Positions 12,449 through 20,180 of a stretch of 27,982 nucleotides of DNA are shown here, in pieces. The stretch is taken from positions 1 to 27,982 of the IMG/VR virus record IMGVR_UViG_3300025131_000316; one strand, 5' to 3'. The notes under the pieces are model-generated. The model was not told where the DNA came from, made no database searches, and was given only the letters and a program-made list of their open reading frames with translations. This DNA comes from a virus. A program made the position numbers and the translations under genes. Every line of letters begins with the position of its first letter. The stretch's first letter is position 1.

Positions 12449-12584
12449 TTTTCTCTTCTCGCATAATCAAATATATTTGCATATCATCACAGTCTGTACA
12501 TTTACATTCAAGATCACAATTACAGTATTGAATTGCCCAACAAATACAGATACCACCAATACGGCAGGAACACATCTTACTCAT
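12435..12584 (-). CDS. Second metallothionein-like Cys-rich peptide (49 aa)
   Basis: ATG at 12584 overlaps the end of the 58-aa membrane protein by 8 bases; an ATG three codons later is possible. Nine cysteines within the first 35 residues as CSC, CIC, CNC, CKC and TDC, then a Cys-free tail. The same CXC grammar as its downstream neighbour suggests a duplicated or cooperating metal-binding pair. Confidence 0.65.
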   Translation of the reverse strand: MSKMCSCRIGGICICWAIQYCNCDLECKCTDCDDMQIYLIMREEKNDNL

Positions 12585-12753
12585 TCTCTAGAACTTTAAG
12601 TGATACGCCTCCTAAGAATCCAAAAATGCCACCGATAACGGCAGTAACAATTTCTGTTGCTTCCATTTTATACCCCATCCATAAAGCGAATACGCTAAAT
12701 ACCGTGGCACATATAATGGCAACTAATATCTGTGGTCTTAATTTTCCTATCAT
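12577..12753 (-). CDS. Two-helix membrane protein (58 aa), holin-like
   Basis: ATG at 12753 behind AGGGGGAAGAA and overlapping the upstream TGA (ATGA). MIGKLRPQ then ILVAIICATVFSVFALWMG, a short charged turn and IVTAVIGGIFGFLGGVSL: two membrane helices with a basic N terminus and acidic C terminus (LENE). The size and layout resemble class II holins, but a different membrane role is equally possible. Confidence 0.7.
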   Translation of the reverse strand: MIGKLRPQILVAIICATVFSVFALWMGYKMEATEIVTAVIGGIFGFLGGVSLKVLENE

Positions 12754-12866
12754 TTCTTCCCCCTATATTCTCGGAACTCTAGACGTTCCCAATACTGTAT
12801 GGACTCATCAAATCTTTGAGGTTTTAATTTCTTTCGCAGCTTACTAACCCACTTAAATATTAGCAC
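12750..12866 (-). CDS. Basic micropeptide (38 aa, GTG start)
   Basis: GTG at 12866 starts directly after the protease stop; GGAGG is 5 bases upstream, inside the protease gene. MLIFKWVSKLRKKLKPQRF is strongly basic and amphipathic; the tail is ESIQYWERLEFREYRGKK. ATGA overlap with the following gene supports translation. Function unknown. Confidence 0.65.
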   Translation of the reverse strand: MLIFKWVSKLRKKLKPQRFDESIQYWERLEFREYRGKK

Positions 12867-14333
12867 CTATTCCTCCTCTTTTTCTTTTATCGGCTGCTTA
12901 ATCCAAGCAGTAATCGCCTCTCCTACATTTCCATTATATGGTTGTACATAAGGTTGTTGCATAAATTCAGAAGGAACTTCAATATTATTTACCTTCATAT
13001 CCATAAAAGAAAAGAACTCTTTAGTTAAAGACTTTGCTTTAGCCTTTCCTCTATCGGAATGTTTGAAGGTACAGAGGTCATCATCATGCTTTGCCCCTAG
13101 ATGCTGCCCCGCTTCGTTCACTTGCCACGGAGGTTTGTTATTGATAGGTAACCCTATCTCATCTGTTTCCACCTCTACAACAGGCGTATAGCGTACTGAT
13201 TCCAAAGGTTGTTCTGATGGGAATCCATATTCTCTCAATAGTTGATGATGTTCCGCTACTCTACCTTCATAGTTATTAAGTGTTGTATCTCCATGACCAG
13301 CTGCTAAAGGGTCATGACTCTTTTGTTTTTTAAGAATGTCTGTAAAAACATCCATTGTCTTTTCGATCTTTGCTCCAGTTCCGGGATGTTGGGCTTCATA
13401 TTCTTCAGAGTATGTTCGTTCCTCTTTCCCTTTAACAACCCCATGCTCAGTCTCCGACTGAACTTCGCTGTGATCCCATTCCGTCACAGGTTTATTTAAT
13501 GATAACCAGTTATCAAAAGACTTCTTAAAATCTATATCTCCTTGAGTTTCTACTATAACATCTACATCAGGAAGAAGGCAACTACCATCTACACAGCTTT
13601 GTGTAGGGCGACCACTTCCACTTTTAAGTAGATCAAATCCAGCACCTTGATTAACTCCCTTCTCACAGATAGTTACTTCAGCTAGTTCCATATCATCTAC
13701 TTGCATGTAAGGCATTAATCCTTTCTGCATGTTCTGTACTTTTGTAGCAGACCCTGCAATACTATAAGATTTTAAACGCCCTTCATTAACTTGATCCCGT
13801 ACTTTTTCTGCTATACGAGTGTCATCTCTTAGTTCACAAATAAAGAATAGTCCTTTACCATCTACACCACTCTTAAATATTTGTCCCCCTTTGTTTATAT
13901 ATGCGGGTAATGCCCAACCAACTTGTACATCAGAATGTAATACCATTGTATTTCTAGTACGAAAGTTTGCCATATACTTTGTAAAAGCTTTTTCCATAGC
14001 TTCTGTTGTTACCATATGCCCTTCCCGATCAATAATTTCTACGGAAGCTGGGCCTCCAACAACCATTGGTTCGGTAGCTTCAAAGTTAGATACTGCTTCA
14101 GCATACTTTGGAGCATCTGGAAACGCTCTATGCAAAGTCATAATCTCTGCCTGTGTAGCAAGTCCTGCTTTAAATAACCGCATATATTCATCTAAGGCTC
14201 CTGCAATATCTTCTAAAGAGACTCTACCATTCTGTTGTTTCTCTAGAAAATTAATAGACGCATCATCATGTACCCAAGTATAAAAGTCTCGGTTACCGTG
14301 TTGTTCCCATGAAGTCTTAGTTAAAGTAGTCAT
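12867..14333 (-). CDS. Prohead protease (XkdF-like serine protease) with long C-terminal extension
   Basis: 488 aa from the TAATG-coupled ATG. Residues about 85-240 carry the prohead-protease-like core: VGGPASVEIIDREGHM, then MVLHSDVQVGW (His133), a beta-strand ICELRDD, and LKSYSIAGSATK (Ser191, the likely nucleophile), followed by LAEVTICEKGVNQGA. Such proteases mature the scaffold and capsid inside the procapsid. The roughly 245-residue C-terminal half has no recognised domain. Its order, downstream of capsid and scaffold rather than before them, is unusual but the module is intact. Confidence 0.85.
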   Translation of the reverse strand: MTTLTKTSWEQHGNRDFYTWVHDDASINFLEKQQNGRVSLEDIAGALDEYMRLFKAGLATQAEIMTLHRAFPDAPKYAEAVSNFEATEPMVVGGPASVEIIDREGHMVTTEAMEKAFTKYMANFRTRNTMVLHSDVQVGWALPAYINKGGQIFKSGVDGKGLFFICELRDDTRIAEKVRDQVNEGRLKSYSIAGSATKVQNMQKGLMPYMQVDDMELAEVTICEKGVNQGAGFDLLKSGSGRPTQSCVDGSCLLPDVDVIVETQGDIDFKKSFDNWLSLNKPVTEWDHSEVQSETEHGVVKGKEERTYSEEYEAQHPGTGAKIEKTMDVFTDILKKQKSHDPLAAGHGDTTLNNYEGRVAEHHQLLREYGFPSEQPLESVRYTPVVEVETDEIGLPINNKPPWQVNEAGQHLGAKHDDDLCTFKHSDRGKAKAKSLTKEFFSFMDMKVNNIEVPSEFMQQPYVQPYNGNVGEAITAWIKQPIKEKEEE

Positions 14334-15262
14334 TATGTTAATGTGTATCCCCAAACTACTCCGCTAACTGTTGGTGTTCCTGATGCAGAGATTACTGAAA
14401 CCTTCTCCCTAAAATCTAGGGGCCAGTTAGTTTCTAGTGTTGCTCCTGCTAAGACAGGGATTCCAGCAGTAGCAGATGCTGTTGTATCTAAACCTACGTA
14501 CACAATCTCGCCAGCTGAACTAGATTCGTTTGTTATTTTAATCCCTCTAATCTTAGACATTGCTGGACGTTTAACAGAAGTAGACGCATTAGCAGTTCCT
14601 GTCCATTCATAATTAATTCCTTGATTACCATCTACATAAGTAGAAACAGTATTTACATCTTCTCGTACTTCAAACATGATCTTATCAACGTAGTAATCTA
14701 TATTATGTTGCGATCCCGTGGTTACATAAATTCTATATTGCGCCCCTGCGGTTGTTGCAGCAACTGTATAAGCAGCAGTAATTTGTCTAAATGAAGTTGC
14801 TAAGTTATCATTTCCTGATGTAGCGAGTACAGTTGTTCCTGCCAAATCTCGTATCTCTATTTTTACATTTCCTGAAGCTGATGCTCCACGATGTTCACAT
14901 TGAACTGTTATATATTGATCATAAGTACTAAAGGGAAGGGCTGGTGATGTCCAATAAAACCCTTCTCCTGCCCCGCTATTACCGGGATTTATTAGAAGAG
15001 AGGCTGCTCCTGTAGCTGCTTGAGCAGTACTGCGGGCAGCGGCGGCCCCCGTTGCTGTATACATTGTCACATCCGTAGCCTCAATACTTGGGTTTGTTAC
15101 CCAATTTGTTGCTACCTCTCCTTTACCAGCACTAAGTAAAGTACTAGCTGATGTGGAAAGTGCCTGTCTAAAGGGTTGGTATTTAGTGATCGAATGTACA
15201 GACTGCCTAGTGCTAGAATCTACCTCAAATTCTTTAATGTCTGTATGCCGTTCATTTGCCAT
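14333..15262 (-). CDS. Structural protein with jelly-roll/CBM-like domain, probable capsid decoration
   Basis: 309 aa, Ala/Thr/Ser-rich and low in Lys and Cys, like a virion surface protein. Residues about 50-200 (NWVTNPSIEATDV, GFYWTSPALPF, YITVQCEHRGASASGNVKIE, FRQITAAYTVAATTAGAQYR) follow the beta-sandwich pattern of carbohydrate-binding modules used in phage fibres. The C-terminal 80 residues (IRGIKITNESSSAGEIVYVG onward) resemble a small beta-sandwich attachment domain. Position between capsid and protease suggests a head decoration or fibre; assignment inferred. Confidence 0.65.
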   Translation of the reverse strand: MANERHTDIKEFEVDSSTRQSVHSITKYQPFRQALSTSASTLLSAGKGEVATNWVTNPSIEATDVTMYTATGAAAARSTAQAATGAASLLINPGNSGAGEGFYWTSPALPFSTYDQYITVQCEHRGASASGNVKIEIRDLAGTTVLATSGNDNLATSFRQITAAYTVAATTAGAQYRIYVTTGSQHNIDYYVDKIMFEVREDVNTVSTYVDGNQGINYEWTGTANASTSVKRPAMSKIRGIKITNESSSAGEIVYVGLDTTASATAGIPVLAGATLETNWPLDFREKVSVISASGTPTVSGVVWGYTLT

Positions 15263-15277
15263 ATTGGGTTCCCCCTG

Positions 15278-15538
15278 TTATTTAATTATCCGAACCATTC
15301 CAAAAATAGCTGAAAGAATTACTGTAGTGTGTAAAGCTAGTATGCCCACTACTCCAGTTATCCATTTAGCCCCAAGGAATCTACTTCGCCAATTTTTAAT
15401 TTGATCTATATCTTCATCCATTCGATCTAACTTGGAACAAATATTCTCCGTTAAAACTGAGTGGGTTTCTATGTAATTATCTAATCTCTCCATATAAACT
15501 GCAAGTTTAATGTTTAAATCTTCTGTTACTTGTGTCAT
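15278..15538 (-). CDS. XhlA-like membrane protein (86 aa)
   Basis: The N-terminal 50 residues form a heptad helix (LNIKLAVYMERLDNYIETH, KLDRMDEDIDQIKNWRSR), followed by ITGVVGILALHTTVILSAIFGMV, a membrane segment. An amphipathic coil followed by a C-terminal membrane anchor is the layout of hemolysin XhlA and related phage lysis accessories. Its ribosome-binding site is weak, so it may be translated by coupling to the 11-codon leader just before it. Confidence 0.65.
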   Translation of the reverse strand: MTQVTEDLNIKLAVYMERLDNYIETHSVLTENICSKLDRMDEDIDQIKNWRSRFLGAKWITGVVGILALHTTVILSAIFGMVRIIK

Positions 15539-15541
15539 GGG

Positions 15542-15577
15542 TTACCCCAACGCCTTTACTAAAATAAGTATATCCAT
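15542..15577 (-). other. 11-codon leader ORF
   Basis: ATG at 15577 has TAGGAGGCAACGAT upstream, far better than the site before the XhlA-like gene. It encodes MDILILVKALG and stops 3 bases before that gene. Possibly a leader controlling its translation, or a vestigial membrane peptide. Confidence 0.4.
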
Positions 15578-15594
15578 ATCGTTGCCTCCTATGT

Positions 15595-15630
15595 AAAAGG
15601 GGGGCAGAGCCGTGAGAAACTCTACCCCCG
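15595..15630 (-). terminator. Rho-independent terminator after major capsid gene
   Basis: On the minus strand GGGGG-T-AGAG pairs with CTCT-G-CCCCC around a TTTCTCACGG loop, followed by CTTTTA. It lies 13 bases after the capsid stop and may partially attenuate transcription into the downstream decoration and protease genes, raising capsid mRNA over them. Confidence 0.8.
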
Positions 15631-15642
15631 ATTAGTTTACGA

Positions 15643-17001
15643 TTAGGCGTTTAGATCGCCAATTTTTGCTTGAACCCAAATGTTCTTTACTCGCATTTCA
15701 CCCATTGTATAGAGTAGACCCCTAACAACGAGAGCATTGGCGGCAAAGTAGTCACGGTTCTCTACGTATTGCGTAGGTTGTGCGACTGCCATTTCAATAT
15801 AATCTGTGTCCAAAACATAAATGTTTGATCCTAGAACAGCATCGTTAGAAGCTATTGACTTAGGAGTATCCGCATCTGGTAGAATTGGAATTCCCATGTA
15901 AGTAGCTAGAACCAGACCAGTTCGTGTACCGGGGAATGTTCTCTCCGATCCGACTCCGACCTGATATTCTTCCTGTCCCATATACCTCTGATTGGAGTTA
16001 AGCAATCTTTCCAATCGGAAATACTGATCGTGACCCATAAGAATTAACTTAGGCTCACCACCATTCTCTCTGATTTTCTGAATAGCTGTATCAATCATGG
16101 TTAGTGTAAGATCACGCCCTGTACCATTGTTCATGCTGACAGAAGCAGCGGCGTTCCAACCACCAGCAGTTCTGGCGGCAGAGATGTCATAAGCACCAGT
16201 AGAAACAGGCACTCCGCCTGCATCTGCACCGTCTTCACTTACAACGTCATCAATAGAAGTAAATCCTGCTCTACTGACAACGAAAGCAGCGTCACCATCA
16301 ACAGGGGTCTGAGCAAAGGTTTCGCCTGTAAAGGTTACAACCCCTCCAGAAACGCTGTCTACAGTCAAACCTGAGTCGTTAATAACTGCTGAAGCAGATG
16401 TGTCATAAAGTGCTATTTTGTCACCAACCCTAAAGTGCGTTCCATAAGATGTTGGAACAGTAATTGTTGCGTTGGTTGTGTTAGAACCAGCTGATAAAAT
16501 AGAAGCTGATCCTGCAAGTAGTTCTGTGTTAATTTCTTTTACGTGGTCGATCTGAGCATTTTCGTTTTCCAACGCCAGAACGTCCCCAATACCGCCTTCA
16601 AGTTGAGCGGTAAAGACGGATTTGACCGATGCACCAAAGGTGGTCGATACTATTCTCGGTAGAGAACTAACCGTCTCAATATTGGAAATGTCTACAGTTG
16701 GTAGGTTACCTGTCTCTGTAACAGGTCGGGATCGTCCAGAACCTCTGTCTGTCCTTACCCTCCAACCAGCTGTATTGCCCCATACTACACGGGGAATAGC
16801 GTTAAAGAAACGAGTTTGGTTGTTCAGAGCCTGCCACACTTTTCGTCCATAAGTTGTGTTAAAAATCCCGGTGGCGGTATCAACTGTGAATGGAGTACCT
16901 ACTCCAGCACCTGACTTCATAAAATAGTCAGGGCCGAACACAGAAGAATAAAGTCCACGCTGGGACTGCGAAATATATTCCGCAAGTGATGGATTTGCCA
17001 T
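15643..17001 (-). CDS. Major capsid protein (HK97-like)
   Basis: 452 aa. An N-terminal arm (MANPSLAEYISQSQRGLYSS), then an E-loop-like region with WRVRTDRGSGRSRPVTETG, a Thr/Ser/Val-rich insertion at about residues 165-245 (ITVPTSYGTHFRVGDKIALY ... TGETFAQTP), and a conserved-looking P/A-domain part with ILMGHDQYFRLERLL, MGIPILPDADTP and the terminal strand GEMRVKNIWVQAKIG. The insertion is likely an I-domain. Flanked by scaffold upstream and terminator downstream, with a strong GAGGAGG site. Fold assignment is from pattern and context. Confidence 0.85.
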   Translation of the reverse strand: MANPSLAEYISQSQRGLYSSVFGPDYFMKSGAGVGTPFTVDTATGIFNTTYGRKVWQALNNQTRFFNAIPRVVWGNTAGWRVRTDRGSGRSRPVTETGNLPTVDISNIETVSSLPRIVSTTFGASVKSVFTAQLEGGIGDVLALENENAQIDHVKEINTELLAGSASILSAGSNTTNATITVPTSYGTHFRVGDKIALYDTSASAVINDSGLTVDSVSGGVVTFTGETFAQTPVDGDAAFVVSRAGFTSIDDVVSEDGADAGGVPVSTGAYDISAARTAGGWNAAASVSMNNGTGRDLTLTMIDTAIQKIRENGGEPKLILMGHDQYFRLERLLNSNQRYMGQEEYQVGVGSERTFPGTRTGLVLATYMGIPILPDADTPKSIASNDAVLGSNIYVLDTDYIEMAVAQPTQYVENRDYFAANALVVRGLLYTMGEMRVKNIWVQAKIGDLNA

Positions 17002-17029
17002 TAAATTCCTCCTCGTTTATTTATTAAAA

Positions 17030-17854
17030 TTAGTTGATCAATTCTCTAGGAAGCCCATCAGTCTCTCCTGCTTCTAGGCGATACTGTATGTTCCTAAGTT
17101 CTTGATACGACATGTCCATTAGCTGATCAACAGTATCTACTACTGAGTCAGCACTCTTCTTTAGTGGTGTAGAACCGTCTACACCTAGCCCTATCTGAGC
17201 ATCCTTTTGGATAACTTTAGGGGCTACAAGACCTGTCTCTTCTCTGAAGCCCATCTTTCGTAATCGATCTTCGGCTTCAGTTTGTACGGCTTTCGCCATG
17301 TTTGCCTCATAATCAGCGATTTGCTTTTTGAGGTCATCTAATTGCTTTTCCATACTCTTCTCTTCTACCATGTCATCGTCTTCGTCCTCGCCATTCCCTG
17401 CTTTATACATTCCGCCTTTCTCCTCGTCTTCATCAACGATCTCTTCAGCGGAACCTTCGTCTGCCTTTTCCATGTCATCCTCGTCCTCATCTTCCATTGC
17501 AGCCTTCAACATTGCTTGAATAGTTGCTTGCTGGTCTTTGATGTCGGACTTAATATTTACTGCTTTCTCTGCATCAGCTGCGCCTGCGGCGGATTTGCCT
17601 GCGGATCGAACCTTAGTTCCATCTACATCCAAACCATTATCAGCCTTCAACATAGCAGCGACTTCGGTAGCAACAGCTTTAACAAGGTCTGCTTTTTCAG
17701 CAGCCTGTGTTTTTTCCATTTCCTCTTGCTCCTCGTCTTCGTCTTCCTTGGATAGTCTGTAGTCCATTTTTTGTAGAACTTCTGCAACAGCAGCTAGAGC
17801 CAAGTTAGTACCTTCCATCTGTTTTTCAACTCTATCGAGTACTTCATCTGCCAT
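17030..17854 (-). CDS. Scaffold protein
   Basis: 274 aa, extremely acidic with D/E runs (EDEDEEQEEMEK near residue 40 and others near 125 and 155), a central coiled coil (EKQLDDLKKQIADYEANMAK) and Ala-rich helices. It lies directly upstream of the major capsid gene, the classic place and composition of an internal scaffold. Transcribed from a probable TATAAT promoter about 115 bases upstream, giving a leader in which I see no gene. Confidence 0.8.
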   Translation of the reverse strand: MADEVLDRVEKQMEGTNLALAAVAEVLQKMDYRLSKEDEDEEQEEMEKTQAAEKADLVKAVATEVAAMLKADNGLDVDGTKVRSAGKSAAGAADAEKAVNIKSDIKDQQATIQAMLKAAMEDEDEDDMEKADEGSAEEIVDEDEEKGGMYKAGNGEDEDDDMVEEKSMEKQLDDLKKQIADYEANMAKAVQTEAEDRLRKMGFREETGLVAPKVIQKDAQIGLGVDGSTPLKKSADSVVDTVDQLMDMSYQELRNIQYRLEAGETDGLPRELIN

Positions 17855-17966
17855 AGTGTTTACCTCCTATTTGGTATAAACTTTTGCACTAGCAGTTGGT
17901 CTAAGCCACTTCCGACTACCAGTAATTATAAAAATATGTAGTTTAACTATAAAACCACTCTAATTT

Positions 17967-17972
17967 ATTATA
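17967..17972 (-). promoter_or_regulatory. -10 box upstream of scaffold gene
   Basis: TTTAGTATAATAAAT on the minus strand in the 142-base gap before the scaffold. No good -35. It belongs to the TTNAGTATAATA word family and could be a middle or late promoter driving scaffold and capsid. Confidence 0.5.
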
Positions 17973-17996
17973 CTAAAGTTATAGAAAAATCCTACG

Positions 17997-18212
17997 CTAT
18001 TCGGATATTTCCTCTACTATTTCCCCTTTTGTTAGGCGTAGAATGTCATTTCTAAAGTCGTATAGAGGAACCTGTATAAGTTTCTTTAATTTCTCACATT
18101 GGTTACCTTCAGGAAGAGACGCTTCTACTAAATCAAGTACCTTTCCAACCATACGAGAATGTCTCGCAATAATAAATTCTTGCTCCGCTGTTACCTTTGT
18201 TACATCTACCAT
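17997..18212 (-). CDS. Conserved head-region hypothetical protein (71 aa)
   Basis: MVDVTKVTAEQEFIIARHSR; AAGGAGAG upstream. Helical, with KVLDLVEASLPEGNQCEKLK and YDFRNDILRL. Lies between the 157-aa protein and scaffold. Probably an assembly partner, but no family or activity can be named. Confidence 0.75.
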   Translation of the reverse strand: MVDVTKVTAEQEFIIARHSRMVGKVLDLVEASLPEGNQCEKLKKLIQVPLYDFRNDILRLTKGEIVEEISE

Positions 18213-18249
18213 AGTTTTCTCTCCTTCATTTCTCTAGAACCTTACTATT

Positions 18250-18723
18250 TTAAAGACTGTCTTTAATTGCTTGCTTTAGAATTTCATTAAAGGAATCTCC
18301 TAAGAAATTATCTTCATAAGCTTTAGTAAAAAATTTCGATCCTCCAATACTTGGAGTATTTTGTGCCATATACCAATTACCTTTTCGTGTTTTTATTGGT
18401 TTCCAGCCATTGTATTCTCGTATTTGATCTTTAACTTGTATTGTCCTCCCGGATTTTAATTTTCGTGTATGTCGTCTTACTCTTTGTTTGTATATACCGA
18501 TAATAGGTCGCCCTTCTTTCCCTCCATCAAGGTCTGTAACGCTAGGATCACGAAATCCAACCTCAATATCGTCTGCGCCTATTTGTATATATGCAGAGTC
18601 TTTGGGTATTTGATCTGCGTAATCAGGATAGTTCTGCACCATATCAATATACATTTTTTGGGCAGCTGTTTTTAAAGCTGCCTTTGTTGCTTGATGTAAT
18701 ATCTGTGCCGATAAAGCTACCAT
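18250..18723 (-). CDS. Hypothetical head/neck-region protein (157 aa)
   Basis: MVALSAQILHQATKAALK after AAGGAGATATTT. N-terminal amphipathic helix, then a mixed domain with a basic RVRRHTRKLKSGRTIQVK segment and the end FNEILKQAIKDSL. The length and helix-basic-domain order recall HK97-gp10-like tail-completion proteins, but the similarity is too weak to assert. Its own -10-like box precedes it. Confidence 0.7.
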   Translation of the reverse strand: MVALSAQILHQATKAALKTAAQKMYIDMVQNYPDYADQIPKDSAYIQIGADDIEVGFRDPSVTDLDGGKEGRPIIGIYKQRVRRHTRKLKSGRTIQVKDQIREYNGWKPIKTRKGNWYMAQNTPSIGGSKFFTKAYEDNFLGDSFNEILKQAIKDSL

Positions 18724-18750
18724 AAATATCTCCTTATACCCGTATATAAT

Positions 18751-18756
18751 ATTATA
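18751..18756 (-). promoter_or_regulatory. -10 box overlapping end of phosphoesterase gene
   Basis: ATTCAGTATAATATTA on the minus strand, overlapping the stop codon region of the upstream gene and 28 bases before the start of the 157-aa gene. No clear -35; same family as 5327, 10787 and 17967. Confidence 0.45.
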
Positions 18757-20053
18757 CTGAATTAATCCAGATTTCAGGAATAATGTCTGTAAACTTACTT
18801 TCTATATCATCATAACGATTTAAATATAAAGTTTCTTTACCTACGCAACCGTATTTCGGATGCCAATATGTTACAATTTGTTTTGGTGGAGTAAATACTT
18901 GTAGTCTCTGTAAAGCAAATTCATCACCACCTTTCATCGTACCACAAATATGAATCTCTCCTGTTCCAATATCGTACTCATCAACTCTATGGAAATGCCC
19001 TAACATAACAGAATCAAAATGATCAGGGATAGCTGTGTTACTATTATCTGCTGCTCGTCCATATTCAAATACTGAACGCATTTTAGCAATTGTATTCATA
19101 ATAGTTGTTCCTGATCCCGCTCCTGAAATAGCGTCCCCATGCATCATCAATACTTTTCTATCATATACATCGAATGATGTAGCAAAACTACGAGGAATCT
19201 TAAAAGTTATATTCTTTTGATTAGCACAAAATGCAGCAACCCATTGATATAACATATAATCCCAATCCATATACTTGTCTTTCATTGGTGGTTTCCTAGT
19301 CATTCTACCATGATTACCTACAACACATGGCACTTCAATTTCTTGGAAGTGTGGTGCGAAAAACATTATAGCTTGGGCAATTAAGTTTGCCCCTCTAATC
19401 ATTTGTCCCATACAATGATCAATATTACTCCTAGCTAACTCTTCATGAATATCTCCACTAATCATATCTCCTAACATAGGAACAATTAGTTTATTAACTG
19501 GAGCAATGTTTCGTCTTAATTCAACGAGGTTGTAAACTGATTCAGCCCAACCACTTAATCGTTTGTTGAATATATCTATATCATATTGATTTAAACCAAT
19601 CATTTGATCAGCTTTTACAAAATCTCCTACGTGAGTATCTGTAAGTGGAGCAACTACAATCTGATCTGTGTTACTTTTCCCTTTGTTTATTGGGGGTTTT
19701 GGTATCTTAACTGCTTTAAAAGCAGGCACTAAATCTTGAATTATCTCTTCTACTACATCTTTTCTTGCTTCTCTTTTGGAAGATTGTTCATACATCTTCT
19801 TCCAATAAACTGATTCAGCCTTAAAGGTTTGAAGTTTTTTATCTATCTTTAAACGTTCTTTAGAAGAATCTAATACATCGTCACTCTCTTCTATCTCAAA
19901 TTCGGAAAGGATGTCTTTGTCGTGCCAACGTTGAACCGTTGTTCGATGAACTTCCACGCCGTATTCTTCTAGTATCCACCTCGCTATTCCCGTCCATGTC
20001 TCTCCTGTCGCTCTCTTTCTTCCTATTTCTAATCTTGCCTGTTCTGGAATCAT
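18752..20053 (-). CDS. HTH-metallophosphoesterase fusion
   Basis: 433 aa behind AAGGAGGACTT. Residues 1-45 (ARWILEEYGVEVHRTTVQRW) form a helix-turn-helix of the homeodomain-like type; 60-110 is a linker helix. From about 130 on the calcineurin-like phosphoesterase motifs are complete: DTH (139-141), GDMISGD (195-201), GNHGR (246-250), MHGD (304-307) and GHFHR (352-356). Such enzymes cleave phosphoester bonds with two metal ions. An HTH fused to it, sitting among head genes, suggests a DNA-directed function; substrate unknown. Confidence 0.85.
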   Translation of the reverse strand: MIPEQARLEIGRKRATGETWTGIARWILEEYGVEVHRTTVQRWHDKDILSEFEIEESDDVLDSSKERLKIDKKLQTFKAESVYWKKMYEQSSKREARKDVVEEIIQDLVPAFKAVKIPKPPINKGKSNTDQIVVAPLTDTHVGDFVKADQMIGLNQYDIDIFNKRLSGWAESVYNLVELRRNIAPVNKLIVPMLGDMISGDIHEELARSNIDHCMGQMIRGANLIAQAIMFFAPHFQEIEVPCVVGNHGRMTRKPPMKDKYMDWDYMLYQWVAAFCANQKNITFKIPRSFATSFDVYDRKVLMMHGDAISGAGSGTTIMNTIAKMRSVFEYGRAADNSNTAIPDHFDSVMLGHFHRVDEYDIGTGEIHICGTMKGGDEFALQRLQVFTPPKQIVTYWHPKYGCVGKETLYLNRYDDIESKFTDIIPEIWINSV

Positions 20054-20180
20054 AAGTCCTCCTTACCTGTAATGTAATTACCTTGCCACATGTAATACAT
20101 GACAAGTCTTGATCTGCGTTTACACGCATCTTACCTTCGCATTTGGGACACACTATAACAGAAAAATTATTTTCCGTCAA
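19896..20180 (-). CDS. Zinc-ribbon ORF overlapping the phosphoesterase start (94 aa)
   Basis: TTG at 20180 overlaps the end of the preceding gene by 14 bases. CPKCEGKMRV and CITCGKVITL (residues about 11-36) form a complete four-Cys zinc ribbon. The ribbon ends almost exactly where the phosphoesterase begins, and the remaining 55 codons run out of frame through that gene as basic low-complexity sequence. Either a short ribbon protein with a read-out tail or a ribbon domain joined to the phosphoesterase by +1 frameshifting. No strong ribosome-binding site. Confidence 0.55.
   Translation of the reverse strand: MTENNFSVIVCPKCEGKMRVNADQDLSCITCGKVITLQVRRTYDSRTGKIRNRKKESDRRDMDGNSEVDTRRIRRGSSSNNGSTLARQRHPFRI

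Noticed and set aside
12270-12847. Plus-strand frames opposite the Cys-rich genes
   Set aside because: Ser/Thr/His-rich antisense of CXC-coding sequence, lacking ribosome-binding sites; the minus frames interlock by overlaps.
17328-17762. Plus-strand Ser/Phe-rich frames opposite the scaffold
   Set aside because: Artefact of the complementary strand of D/E-rich codons.
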